Assembly: GCA_028691095.1 (NCBI GenBank)
Contig: JAQUZZ010000083.1
Coordinates: 1 to 6,753, forward strand
Source: Alistipes sp.
GTDB lineage: Bacteria > Bacteroidota > Bacteroidia > Bacteroidales > Rikenellaceae
Length of the DNA: 6,753 bases
Direction of reading: 5' to 3'
Positions 1 through 5,854 of this stretch are shown here, piece after piece (the first letter of the stretch is position 1; each line of letters opens with the position of its first letter). The position numbers were made by a program, and so were the translations under genes. The notes under the pieces are model-generated. The model was not told the DNA's origin, made no database searches, and saw nothing but the letters and a program-made list of their open reading frames with translations.

Positions 1-1081
1 CGGCGAAGAAATCCCAAACGGGACAACCGGCGTGTTGGGCCTCCTCGCGTAAGGTTTGGCAGAGAGCCTCCACATTGGGATTGGGACTGCGAACGGTACG
101 ACCTTTGACCCGTTTGGCACAATAGCACTCCATGGGTGTGGTGAGAAGCAAGGGGATCGCCGGAAGATAGCGTTGCAACAATTCGATGGTTTTCCGAATC
201 TGTGCAGCCACCGTCTCTCGGTCGAAACGACTGCCGTAGCTGTCGTTGGTTCCCAAAGAGATGATAATCAGGTCGGGTTGAAGTTGTGTCGCTTGTGCGA
301 TGATTTGCGGATTGCGATTCAGGGTGGTGAAGGAGTTGCCATTGATCCCGATGCTGTGATAGAGAATCCCCGAATCCCCGTTCTCTAAGGAGAAGCCGTA
401 GAAGGAGGGGTGGGTAAAGAGCGAATCGCGGAGTCTGGCCGTGAGCGTCACTTCCCGGACGGCATGATTCAAGGGAATCAGCGTCGCTTGATCATTGTCC
501 ATGCTGGGGCACTGAATCCCCGTGGCAAGCGAGTCTTCGGCCTCCAACAAGGGAGCCTGAGCGTGATGAAAGGCCCAAATGCGGTCGAAGGGTTGTTGGC
601 TTTTAAGGGTAAACCGGATTGCGGTATCGGTCGAGTAGAGCACCATGCCTGAGATGCCGACATTCTCCAGATCGGGGGTGTGGGTCAGACAGGTGTGTCC
701 TTGCCAAGCGTTGGTGGAGGTGATGGCGTAATCCGAAGGCTCGTTGGTTCCGTTGAGTTTGAGGGGTACGATCAATCCGCGCCCTGCGTTCCCGAAGCGT
801 TGTTGCAGCGAGTCGCGGATGACTCCCGGGAAGAATCCGGCTTGGGTATGCGAGTCCCCGATCTGTAAGATGGAGACGGTGGATCGCTCACCCTGTTGCA
901 GTGCATCGAGTTTGGCAAAAAAGAGATTGAGGGCATCCGCATGCTCCTGAATATGGTTGTTCTCGGCACAGATCACCCCCGGAAGCTCCGGTGTCGTAGC
1001 ATCAGAGGATTGGGCATACCCCTTCCCGAGACTGAGCGTACAGGCTCCGAAAATTCCGAGAAGAAGGAGGTGCAGTTTCAT
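1..1081 (-). CDS. Secreted SGNH/GDSL-family hydrolase, C-terminus beyond left edge
   Basis: The minus strand is open from an ATG at 1081 to the window edge, giving 360 codons. Residues 1-23 form a signal peptide: short basic start, Leu-rich core, and a likely signal peptidase I site after Gly-Tyr-Ala (A23). The mature part carries SGNH-superfamily blocks: ILQIGDSHTQ with nucleophile Ser77, SIGINGNSF (block II Gly, ~245-248), and IISLGTND with the oxyanion Asn279. The Asp-x-x-His block should follow residue 360 and is off the window. Residues ~140-235 between blocks I and II look like a beta-rich insert, as in some SGNH polysaccharide or peptidoglycan esterases. It lies 183 bp after a second SGNH gene of the same layout, and no TANNTTTG promoter is visible in between, so the two are probably cotranscribed. 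Role inferred: hydrolysis or transfer of O-acyl groups on a periplasmic or extracellular glycan. Family is confident; substrate unknown. Confidence 0.85.
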   Translation of the reverse strand, partial: MKLHLLLLGIFGACTLSLGKGYAQSSDATTPELPGVICAENNHIQEHADALNLFFAKLDALQQGERSTVSILQIGDSHTQAGFFPGVIRDSLQQRFGNAGRGLIVPLKLNGTNEPSDYAITSTNAWQGHTCLTHTPDLENVGISGMVLYSTDTAIRFTLKSQQPFDRIWAFHHAQAPLLEAEDSLATGIQCPSMDNDQATLIPLNHAVREVTLTARLRDSLFTHPSFYGFSLENGDSGILYHSIGINGNSFTTLNRNPQIIAQATQLQPDLIIISLGTNDSYGSRFDRETVAAQIRKTIELLQRYLPAIPLLLTTPMECYCAKRVKGRTVRSPNPNVEALCQTLREEAQHAGCPVWDFFA

Positions 1082-1176
1082 AACAGTGCGAGTATCAGTT
1101 GAATTACGGATTGTGTCGAATGAGAAACAGGGTCTTCCACCCTGAGCGAGCTCTTTTGATCCCTTGAAGGCGGGTT

Positions 1177-1264
1177 GCATCGGTTGAGAGAGTGATTCCC
1201 TCCCTTCACGGGATATGCTCTTGAGCGGCCGATGGGTGTATTGCCCACCCACGGCACGCTGTGC
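1177..1264 (-). repeat. Dispersed intergenic repeat, copy D (inverted relative to copies A-C)
   Basis: Read on the minus strand, the box GCACAGCGTGC (1264-1254) is followed by a 4-nt spacer and a 73-nt unit (1249-1177). It matches copy A in GCAAT, ACCCATC, CATAT-x-CCGTGA-x-GGGA and TCTCT. One 2-nt insertion and one 2-nt deletion compensate, so total length is preserved. The gene 2 stop codon TAA directly abuts the box (TAAGCACAGCGTGC). It also contains a 6-bp inverted repeat, TGGGTG/CACCCA (1233-1238/1246-1251). It fills the right half of the spacer between the two SGNH genes. The box is exact and the unit is the most diverged of the boxed copies. Confidence 0.6.
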
Positions 1265-2884
1265 TTATTTCAGTAGGCTCACCTCCGGATTTGAGGTTTG
1301 GTTATAGTGCAGCATCTGTTCCATTTCGCGACGCAGCGACTCCTTTTTCTCTTTTTTTGCCGTTTCGGCACCTTGCAGCAGGCTCTTAACTAATTTGCTG
1401 GCAATGTATTTACCCCCTGCATAGCCGATGTGGGTGTAATCCTTGGCAGCCCAGTGTTTTGCTACAAAAGAGGCCATGCTGTTGGAGCCTCCCATCGCCA
1501 AAAAGGTGTTCCAGAAGGCCACTCCAGTCTGCTCGGCGGCATAACGTTGGGCGGCAATCATGCCTTGTACCGAGGGCATGGTGACAAATTCGCCATCCCG
1601 TTGCATACTGCGATCGCAGACTCCCATCACTAAAATGCTACTTCCCGGGAAGCAACGCTTCATGTAGTTGATTACTTTGATGAAGGCCTTCGCGTAGGAG
1701 TCGTAGCGCAGCACATCGACCGACATGACATTGAGTCCGTATTGCAGAATGACTAGATCGTATTGACGCATCTTCCCGATCTGTGCGTTGATGTTTTGCT
1801 CGGTGGCAAAAAGGGCTAAACTGCTGTTGCCGCGCACCGAAAAATTATCGACACTCACCCCTTTGTTATCCTCCAGCACAACGCCATAGCCGATGAATCC
1901 GGCCGATTGGGAGAGGGCGACCCGCAACGACTGAACGGGTTGCTGGATCTCGATCTGTTGCACCTGAGGGCCGGACTCGGGGGTAAAGTGGAGTTGCAGG
2001 GTGTCGTTGACCGTCACGTTGAGCGCGGTGCTGTCGCGGTTGGTGAAAAGAAGTCGAGCCGACGAGGCGCGTTGGATGTGTTTGCGGAAGGTGACCCCAC
2101 GGAGTTGCACCCAAGCATTCTCTTCGGGAATCGAGAGGTTCCCTGAGACAAAGAAGCGATCGCGATACTCTTCGGGGGCTGTACGGGCACTCTTGACATC
2201 CAAGGTGCGCCATCCGCCGAAGGTGTGTTGCACGGTTCCTCGGAATTTGGCAATCGGGGAGGCGAAGGGTACAAATCCCACACCGTTGCCTCCGTACAGA
2301 TCTTGCAGTTGTTCTCGCAGATCGGCGGTGAGAATATCTCCTTCGATAAAAGAGTCGCCCAATACGGCGATGCGAATGGGACGTTGTCTCTCCTCGGAGC
2401 TTAGTTTCTGATAGAATCGAGCAAGTGCCGACTCCGATGCACCAAAATCCTCCATCAACGGGCCTTCTGTGTATCCCGCGTTTGCGGCAGAGGGGTCGGA
2501 GAGTGATGTTGCCTGATACTCCGGATGGACGGTGCTCTGAACGATTTTCAGGGCCGAATCCGAGGCGGAGGCGGTCAGCAATCCGACGGCTGGCGAGAGT
2601 GACGGCGCCATGGAGACACTACTCATGCTCTGCCCGATAGCTTCGGATTGTTGCGCTTCGGCTTCTAAGGCTTCGCCTTCGGCCAAGAAGGTCGTGTCGA
2701 AGTAGAGATTCTCTTCGGGGGAGGGGTAGAAATCCTCCTTGAAGAGATCGGAGAGAATATTGATCTTCTTGAGCGATAGATCGCCGACCTTGAAACGGGG
2801 GATTTGGGAAATACCCACTAAGATCACCACCACCAAAGCGGTGATCATAAAGGTGCGACGCGTATAGTCGTTTTTACAATCCAT
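1265..2884 (-). CDS. Membrane-anchored periplasmic SGNH-hydrolase-like protein (539 aa)
   Basis: Begins at ATG 2884 and ends with TAA at 1265. A short basic N-terminus (MDCKNDYTRR) precedes one hydrophobic segment at about residues 12-28, so the protein should be an inner-membrane anchor with a large periplasmic part. Residues ~60-150 are low-complexity, rich in Ala, Ser and Glu, and look like a flexible tether. The SGNH domain starts near 168: RIAVLGDSFIEGD with Ser178, a block II-like RGNSS at 351-355, ILQYGLN with Asn385, and DYTHIG with Asp482 and His485. All four SGNH residues are therefore present. Residues ~220-340 are a probable beta-sandwich insert. The segment FIGYGVVLEDN...RGNSS aligns by eye with FYGFSLENGDS...NGNSF in the downstream gene, so the two are likely diverged paralogues. 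Such SGNH pairs often accompany an MBOAT O-acyltransferase, and one may lie left of the window (inference). The C-terminus (~507-525) is Lys/Glu-rich. Confidence 0.85.
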   Translation of the reverse strand: MDCKNDYTRRTFMITALVVVILVGISQIPRFKVGDLSLKKINILSDLFKEDFYPSPEENLYFDTTFLAEGEALEAEAQQSEAIGQSMSSVSMAPSLSPAVGLLTASASDSALKIVQSTVHPEYQATSLSDPSAANAGYTEGPLMEDFGASESALARFYQKLSSEERQRPIRIAVLGDSFIEGDILTADLREQLQDLYGGNGVGFVPFASPIAKFRGTVQHTFGGWRTLDVKSARTAPEEYRDRFFVSGNLSIPEENAWVQLRGVTFRKHIQRASSARLLFTNRDSTALNVTVNDTLQLHFTPESGPQVQQIEIQQPVQSLRVALSQSAGFIGYGVVLEDNKGVSVDNFSVRGNSSLALFATEQNINAQIGKMRQYDLVILQYGLNVMSVDVLRYDSYAKAFIKVINYMKRCFPGSSILVMGVCDRSMQRDGEFVTMPSVQGMIAAQRYAAEQTGVAFWNTFLAMGGSNSMASFVAKHWAAKDYTHIGYAGGKYIASKLVKSLLQGAETAKKEKKESLRREMEQMLHYNQTSNPEVSLLK

Positions 2885-2956
2885 GATAGGGGGTATTCAG
2901 TGGCGATCTTGATCGACGGTTTCGGATGAGATGCAAGAGACCCCTGAAAAACGGTG

Positions 2957-2964
2957 CAAAGTTA
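2957..2964 (-). promoter_or_regulatory. Putative -7 promoter element (TAACTTTG) of the membrane-anchored SGNH gene
   Basis: TAACTTTG is a perfect match to the Bacteroidota -7 consensus TANNTTTG. It lies 72 nt upstream of ATG 2884. Nineteen nt further upstream is TGTG (2987-2984), a 3-of-4 match to the -33 TTTG element; this TGTG is part of the box of repeat copy C. A T-rich tract (2970-2965 and upstream) lies between the two elements. The upstream tRNA ends in a strong terminator, so this gene needs its own promoter, which supports the call. Confidence 0.55.
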
Positions 2965-2982
2965 ATAAAAAAAGAGGATTAA

Positions 2983-3070
2983 GCACAGCGTGCGATTTAT
3001 TCGCACTCAAAACATCGGCATGGCAGGGATATACTACGAACAAAGGGTTCAATCATTCTTGGGGGTGACC
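2983..3070 (+). repeat. Dispersed intergenic repeat, copy C
   Basis: The box GCACAGCGTGC (2983-2993), a 4-nt spacer (GATT) and a 73-nt unit (2998-3070) beginning TATTCGCA. By hand it aligns without gaps to copy B over 73 nt with 49 identities. Conserved blocks are TATTCGCA, ATATAC, AAGG, TCAATC-x-TT and a final ACC. In this copy GTGCGA and TCGCAC form a short inverted repeat across the box-unit junction. It sits in the 344-bp spacer 2885-3228, which otherwise holds the promoter of the SGNH gene on one side and the tRNA terminator on the other. I see no gene in 2885-3228. Confidence 0.7.
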
Positions 3071-3186
3071 TACAACGCAGATTGAGTTACGTTTGATGTC
3101 GATTCCTCCTTGCGTTGGCCGATCACAGAGAGGGGCGTGGATGGGAGGAGTGACATCGCAGGGGTTGGCGTTTGTGTATAAGGCAT

Positions 3187-3225
3187 AAAAATACCGCAAT
3201 CGGATTGTTCCGGATTGCGGTATTT
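3187..3225 (-). terminator. Rho-independent terminator of tRNA-Gln
   Basis: A perfect 13-bp inverted repeat, GATTGCGGTATTT (3213-3225) with AAATACCGCAATC (3189-3201), has an 11-nt loop that can add three more pairs. On the minus strand the stem runs into five T residues (3191-3187). It starts 3 nt after the tRNA 3' end, which is the expected arrangement for a tRNA transcription unit. The plus-strand reading also ends in TTT, so some bidirectional activity is possible. Confidence 0.88.
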
Positions 3226-3228
3226 CTG

Positions 3229-3299
3229 TTGACCCACCTGGATTCGAACCAAGAAAGGCAGAACCAGAATCTGCAGTGTTACCATTACACCATGGGTCA
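3229..3299 (-). tRNA. tRNA-Gln (anticodon CTG)
   Basis: A full cloverleaf folds by hand on the minus strand: acceptor stem TGACCCA/TGGGTCA (7 bp), D-stem GTGT/ACAC, anticodon stem GCAGA/TCTGC around the loop TTCTGGT, a 4-nt variable region CTTT, and T-stem CTTGG/CCAGG around TTCGAAT. Loop positions 34-36 read CTG, which decodes CAG, hence Gln. The length is 71 nt including discriminator A. CCA is not fully encoded (the sequence continues CAG), so the end would be added after transcription. The gene stands alone, 24 nt after tsaB, with its own -7 element upstream and a strong terminator downstream. Confidence 0.95.
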
Positions 3300-3315
3300 C
3301 TCTGTTTTCACGTTG

Positions 3316-3323
3316 CAAATATA
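3316..3323 (-). promoter_or_regulatory. Putative -7 promoter element (TATATTTG) of tRNA-Gln
   Basis: TATATTTG matches the Bacteroidota -7 consensus TANNTTTG exactly. It starts immediately after the tsaB stop codon and ends 16 nt before the tRNA 5' end. A TTCG sequence (3345-3342), 18 nt upstream and inside the tsaB coding region, is a 3-of-4 match to the -33 TTTG. The tRNA would thus have a very short leader. Confidence 0.55.
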
Positions 3324-4037
3324 TTAAAAAATCTTCTTCGTCGAACGATTTACTACAAAATTTTTCAGATAAAAAGGTTCAAAATAGGCCACGTTCTCAA
3401 ATTTTTTAGCCTTAAACGCCTCATAGGCAGGTGTTACCAAGCCTCGAGCAGAGGGCGATACTTCGATAAAACGAGTGGTCTCTTCGGGGAACAGGCTCTT
3501 GCTTTTGGCCGCGCCGTTGCCAAAAAGGAGGACGCCCTTGCTGGATTGACGCGCTTCGAGGAAACTCTCGGGGGTCAGAATGTGCGCCGACACCTCGGAG
3601 AGGGGACGAATGTGTTCGTCAAAGAGTTGACAGTAGACCTCCATGCGACGCGCGTCAATCATGGGGAGCAGTTGGAACCCCTCGATGGATTCGAGGTCGA
3701 GAATCCCGGCTTCAAAATCCTCGACGGCGACATGAGCCAAGGCCTCCAGACTGTTTACCGCAATCAGCGGAATGTCGCTACCGTAACAGATTCCCTTGGC
3801 CAACGAGACGGCAATGCGTAATCCGGTATAGGATCCCGGCCCTTTGCCAACCGCTACGGCGTCCAGATCCGATAGATCCAGATCGTGTTCACGTAAAATC
3901 TCCTGTACGTAGACGGCCAGGTTCTGTGCATGTTGTTTGCCTTCAATATTTTCGCGTAGCGAGAGCAGTTCTCGGTTTTTGGAGAGCGCGACCGAACCGA
4001 TGTCGGTTCCTGCCTCGATACATAAAATAAGTGCCAT
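3324..4037 (-). CDS. tsaB: tRNA threonylcarbamoyladenosine (t6A) biosynthesis protein TsaB
   Basis: A 237-residue protein, the usual family length. TsaB (formerly YeaZ) is a non-catalytic ASKHA-fold partner that, with TsaD and TsaE, transfers the threonylcarbamoyl group to A37 of ANN-decoding tRNAs in the cytoplasm. The N-terminal ILCIEAGTDIGSVAL matches the family's opening strand (commonly I-L-x-I-D-T-[AS]). The family hallmark AVGKGPGSYTGLRIAVSLAKG lies at ~62-82, followed by IPLIAVNSLEALA. The start at ATG 4037 is well supported: the conserved first strand begins within four residues, and a TANNTTTG element lies 25 nt upstream. It is probably transcribed apart from radC (140-bp spacer) and is followed 24 nt later by tRNA-Gln. 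Confidence 0.93.
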   Translation of the reverse strand: MALILCIEAGTDIGSVALSKNRELLSLRENIEGKQHAQNLAVYVQEILREHDLDLSDLDAVAVGKGPGSYTGLRIAVSLAKGICYGSDIPLIAVNSLEALAHVAVEDFEAGILDLESIEGFQLLPMIDARRMEVYCQLFDEHIRPLSEVSAHILTPESFLEARQSSKGVLLFGNGAAKSKSLFPEETTRFIEVSPSARGLVTPAYEAFKAKKFENVAYFEPFYLKNFVVNRSTKKIF

Positions 4038-4061
4038 GATTGGTTGTGCTGTTTAGACGTA

Positions 4062-4069
4062 CAAATTTA
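4062..4069 (-). promoter_or_regulatory. Putative -7 promoter element (TAAATTTG) of tsaB
   Basis: TAAATTTG matches TANNTTTG exactly and lies 24 nt upstream of the tsaB ATG. No clear TTTG is found at the -33 position, so the call rests on the -7 element and its position only. Confidence 0.45.
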
Positions 4070-4080
4070 GAGATTTTCTG

Positions 4081-4172
4081 GGGTTTCGTACGACTTCGGG
4101 GTGACAAAAAGAGAAATACCCACTCTGTACATTGATATACAATGCGTTACACATGAGGCGAATTCACGTGGG
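4081..4172 (+). repeat. Possible degenerate tandem copies of the intergenic repeat (copy E)
   Basis: Positions 4081-4105 match the last part of copy C: GGGTT at the start and CTT-x-GGGGTGAC at the end, 25 nt without gaps and about 17 identities. From about 4107 a second unit seems to begin, with ACCCA (4118-4122), TCTGTAC and ATATAC in the same order and nearly the same spacing as in copy A. The box GCACAGCGTGC is absent. The layout would resemble the A-B tandem at 4905-5050. The similarity is patchy and was found by eye. It overlaps most of the tsaB-radC spacer, which holds no gene. Confidence 0.35.
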
Positions 4173-4177
4173 CAAGG

Positions 4178-4864
4178 CTATGCTTTATCAAAAAATCCGT
4201 GGTTGCGGAAGCTGTAACAGGGGCCTGCCGTCACGATCAGATGATCCATTAAGAGAATATCGAAGAGAGCCGCCGCTTGTTGTAACTTTTGGGTTAGCAC
4301 CTGATCCTCCGGACTGGGTTCGGGATTGCCCGAGGGGTGGTTGTGGACGAGAATCATGCCATGTGCCAGCTTCTCGATGGCGCGTTTGACAATGATCCGT
4401 GCGTCGACCACCGTATGTGAGACTCCGCCCTGACTGATGCGTGTACGGTCGATGATGCGGTTCGAGGTGTTGAGGTAGAGCACCTAGAACTCTTCGTGGG
4501 GAAGGCTTCCCAACAAGGGTTGGAAGAGCGTGATGACCTCTTGGTCACTTTGGATGCACTCCACCTGAGCCCCCTCTTCGAGGCTGAGGCGACGTCCCAA
4601 CTCCAATGCTGCGGAGAGGATGACTGCGCGACGTAATCCTAAATCCTCCGCCATACGGAGCGAACTCAGGTCGGCCTGTCGAATTTGCGAGAGCCGATGA
4701 TGGAATCGGTTCAGCAGGCGTTGCGCCAAGAGAACGGCCGAGTCGGAGCTCTCCCGACCTTGGAGCAGCAGGCTGAGGAGTTCGAGATCGGAGAGCGCAG
4801 TGATGCCGCGAGCAATCAGCTTCTCGCGAACCTGGCGATCGGTAGGCATACTTTCGGAATCCAT
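4178..4864 (-). pseudogene. radC: radC (JAMM/MPN-domain DNA repair-associated protein) interrupted by one in-frame amber codon
   Basis: One reading frame from ATG 4864 to TAG 4178 would give 228 residues, the normal RadC length, but codon 127 is TAG (4484-4486). The N-terminal part has the helix-hairpin-helix-type region ITALSDLELLSLLLQGRESS (~21-40). The C-terminal part has the JAMM zinc motif HNHPSGNPEPSPED, with His174, His176, Ser184 and Asp187 in full-length numbering, then DHLIVTAG. The stop falls in LPHEEF*VLYLN, where RadC proteins usually have HEEFWVLYLN, so TGG to TAG is the simplest explanation. Nothing else is disrupted and no frame change occurs. Options are a recent pseudogene, a sequencing error, amber readthrough, or re-initiation at the GTG directly after TAG, giving separate 126- and 101-residue pieces. 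RadC's biochemical role is poorly defined in most bacteria, and loss is usually tolerated. Confidence 0.88.
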
Positions 4865-4889
4865 GACTTAGAAGCAGTTTTTCAGGAAA

Positions 4890-4977
4890 GCACAGCGTGC
4901 TATGTATTCGCAATTAACCCATCTGTACTTCATTCATATACCGTGATGGGAAGGCTTAATCGTTCTCTGGGATTACT
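4890..4977 (+). repeat. Dispersed intergenic repeat, copy A (boxed)
   Basis: The box GCACAGCGTGC (4890-4900), a 4-nt spacer (TATG) and a 73-nt unit (4905-4977). The box can fold on itself as GCAC-AGC-GTGC. The unit is followed directly, with no spacer, by copy B. Together they occupy most of the 223-bp spacer between rnc and radC (4865-5087). No gene or clear TANNTTTG promoter is visible there. The box lies 25 nt upstream of the radC start codon. Confidence 0.75.
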
Positions 4978-5050
4978 TATTCGCAATCAACCCGTTTGTA
5001 CTTCAGTCATATACCGTGACCGAAGGACTCAATCGTTCTTTTCGGTCACC
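4978..5050 (+). repeat. Dispersed intergenic repeat, copy B (tandem, box-less)
   Basis: A 73-nt unit that aligns to copy A without gaps with 57 of 73 positions identical. Both start with TATTCGCAAT and share GTACTTCA and CATATACCGTGA. It lacks the GCACAGCGTGC box, so only the unit was duplicated in tandem. A 9-bp inverted repeat, GTGACCGAA/TTCGGTCAC (5016-5024/5041-5049), lies inside it. The pairing is not conserved in copies A or C, so it may be chance or a copy-specific structure. Confidence 0.75.
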
Positions 5051-5087
5051 TTATACCGATCGTACCTCCTGCCGCGGGATGCGCCGG

Positions 5088-5849
5088 TTAGAGACCCTCT
5101 TCGCTTAGGATGTGTTCGTCCTGAGCCTCCAGTAGGGCAATGGTCGTCTGTGCTGCGCGCTGCTCGGACTCTTTCTTGCTGCTTCCCTCCCCTTTCCCGT
5201 AGGGTTGATGATCCAGAAAAATCGTCGTCCGGAAGTGTGGCTTCTGGGAGGAGTATTGTTCGCTGGGCGAGGTCTCAAACTGCATCAGGCGTCGCGTCTT
5301 CTGGCTCCACTCAATCAGTCGACTCTTGAAGTCGCTCTCCTGATCGGTCATCTGCTCTATATCGACATATCGACGGATGATCTCGTTGATTAGGAGTCGG
5401 TTGGCAAAATCATACCCTTTGTCCAAATAGATGGCTCCCATCATGGCCTCGAAGGCGTCGCCGTAGAGATGCTTTTGCAGAAAGCCGCTACCCCCTTGGA
5501 CAATCACATGATGGTGCAATCCGATCTTTTGGGCCAAAGCATTGAGGGAGGATCGGCTCACAATCCGAGATCTTAACCGCGAGAGAAACCCTTCGTTCTC
5601 CTCCGGAAATTCAATAAATAGATAGTCGGAGACGATAGACTCAATCACCGCGTCGCCTAAAAATTCGAGGCGTTCGTTGTTGATGGGAGTCCCGTCGTCC
5701 AAAAATAGAGAAGCTGACCTATGTAACAAGGCCAGCTTATAGAGCTCTATATTGTTCGGATGAATTCCGAAAATATCTTTCAAGATTTGGTAGTAGGCCT
5801 TATCTCTCCCGTATTTACAGTGGAAGTAGGCCGAAATAGCTCCCCACAC
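5088..5849 (-). CDS. rnc: Ribonuclease III
   Basis: Cytoplasmic double-strand-specific endoribonuclease that processes rRNA precursors and structured RNAs. From a GTG start at 5849 the protein is 253 residues. The catalytic domain has the family signature NERLEFLGD at 58-66, with metal-binding and catalytic Glu59, Glu62 and Asp66, and a second site GDAFEAMMGAIYLD with Asp131 and Glu134. A double-stranded-RNA-binding domain follows from ~173, ending in GKGEGSSKKESEQRAA. GTG 5849 is chosen because it lies 5 nt past the fabF stop and the N-terminus then has the length usual for Bacteroidota homologues. An in-frame ATG at 5921 exists but would overlap fabF by 67 nt and add residues lacking family resemblance. 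Translational coupling to fabF is likely. All catalytic residues are intact. Confidence 0.93.
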   Translation of the reverse strand: MWGAISAYFHCKYGRDKAYYQILKDIFGIHPNNIELYKLALLHRSASLFLDDGTPINNERLEFLGDAVIESIVSDYLFIEFPEENEGFLSRLRSRIVSRSSLNALAQKIGLHHHVIVQGGSGFLQKHLYGDAFEAMMGAIYLDKGYDFANRLLINEIIRRYVDIEQMTDQESDFKSRLIEWSQKTRRLMQFETSPSEQYSSQKPHFRTTIFLDHQPYGKGEGSSKKESEQRAAQTTIALLEAQDEHILSEEGL

Positions 5850-5854
5850 GTTGC

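Noticed and set aside
56..652. Plus-strand open frames of 80-110 codons
   Set aside because: They lie antisense to the continuous minus-strand SGNH gene, which has a signal peptide and family motifs; their translations have no recognisable features.
1028..1081. Lipoprotein signal (FGAC, Cys14) in the secreted SGNH protein
   Set aside because: The residues before Cys do not fit a good lipobox, and a signal peptidase I site after Ala23 fits better.
1128..1144. Hairpin CAGGGT/ACCCTG between the two SGNH genes as a terminator
   Set aside because: The 6-bp stem is short and is followed by TTTCTC rather than a T-run; it may be chance or a minor leader structure.
2001..2411. 136-codon plus-strand frame, and minus frames in 1866-2283
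   Set aside because: Other-frame shadows of the 539-aa SGNH gene.
3070..3318. 82-codon minus-strand frame
   Set aside because: It runs through the tRNA-Gln gene, its terminator and repeat copy C.
3276..3821. 181-codon plus-strand frame
   Set aside because: Antisense to tsaB, whose motifs are clear, and overlaps the tRNA.
4890..5050. CRISPR-like array
   Set aside because: Only two adjacent units with no alternation of short repeats and unique spacers, and no cas genes.
4685..5329. 214-codon plus-strand frame across the rnc-radC spacer
   Set aside because: Antisense to radC and rnc at both ends; the middle is the repeat, whose 73-nt period breaks the frame between copies.
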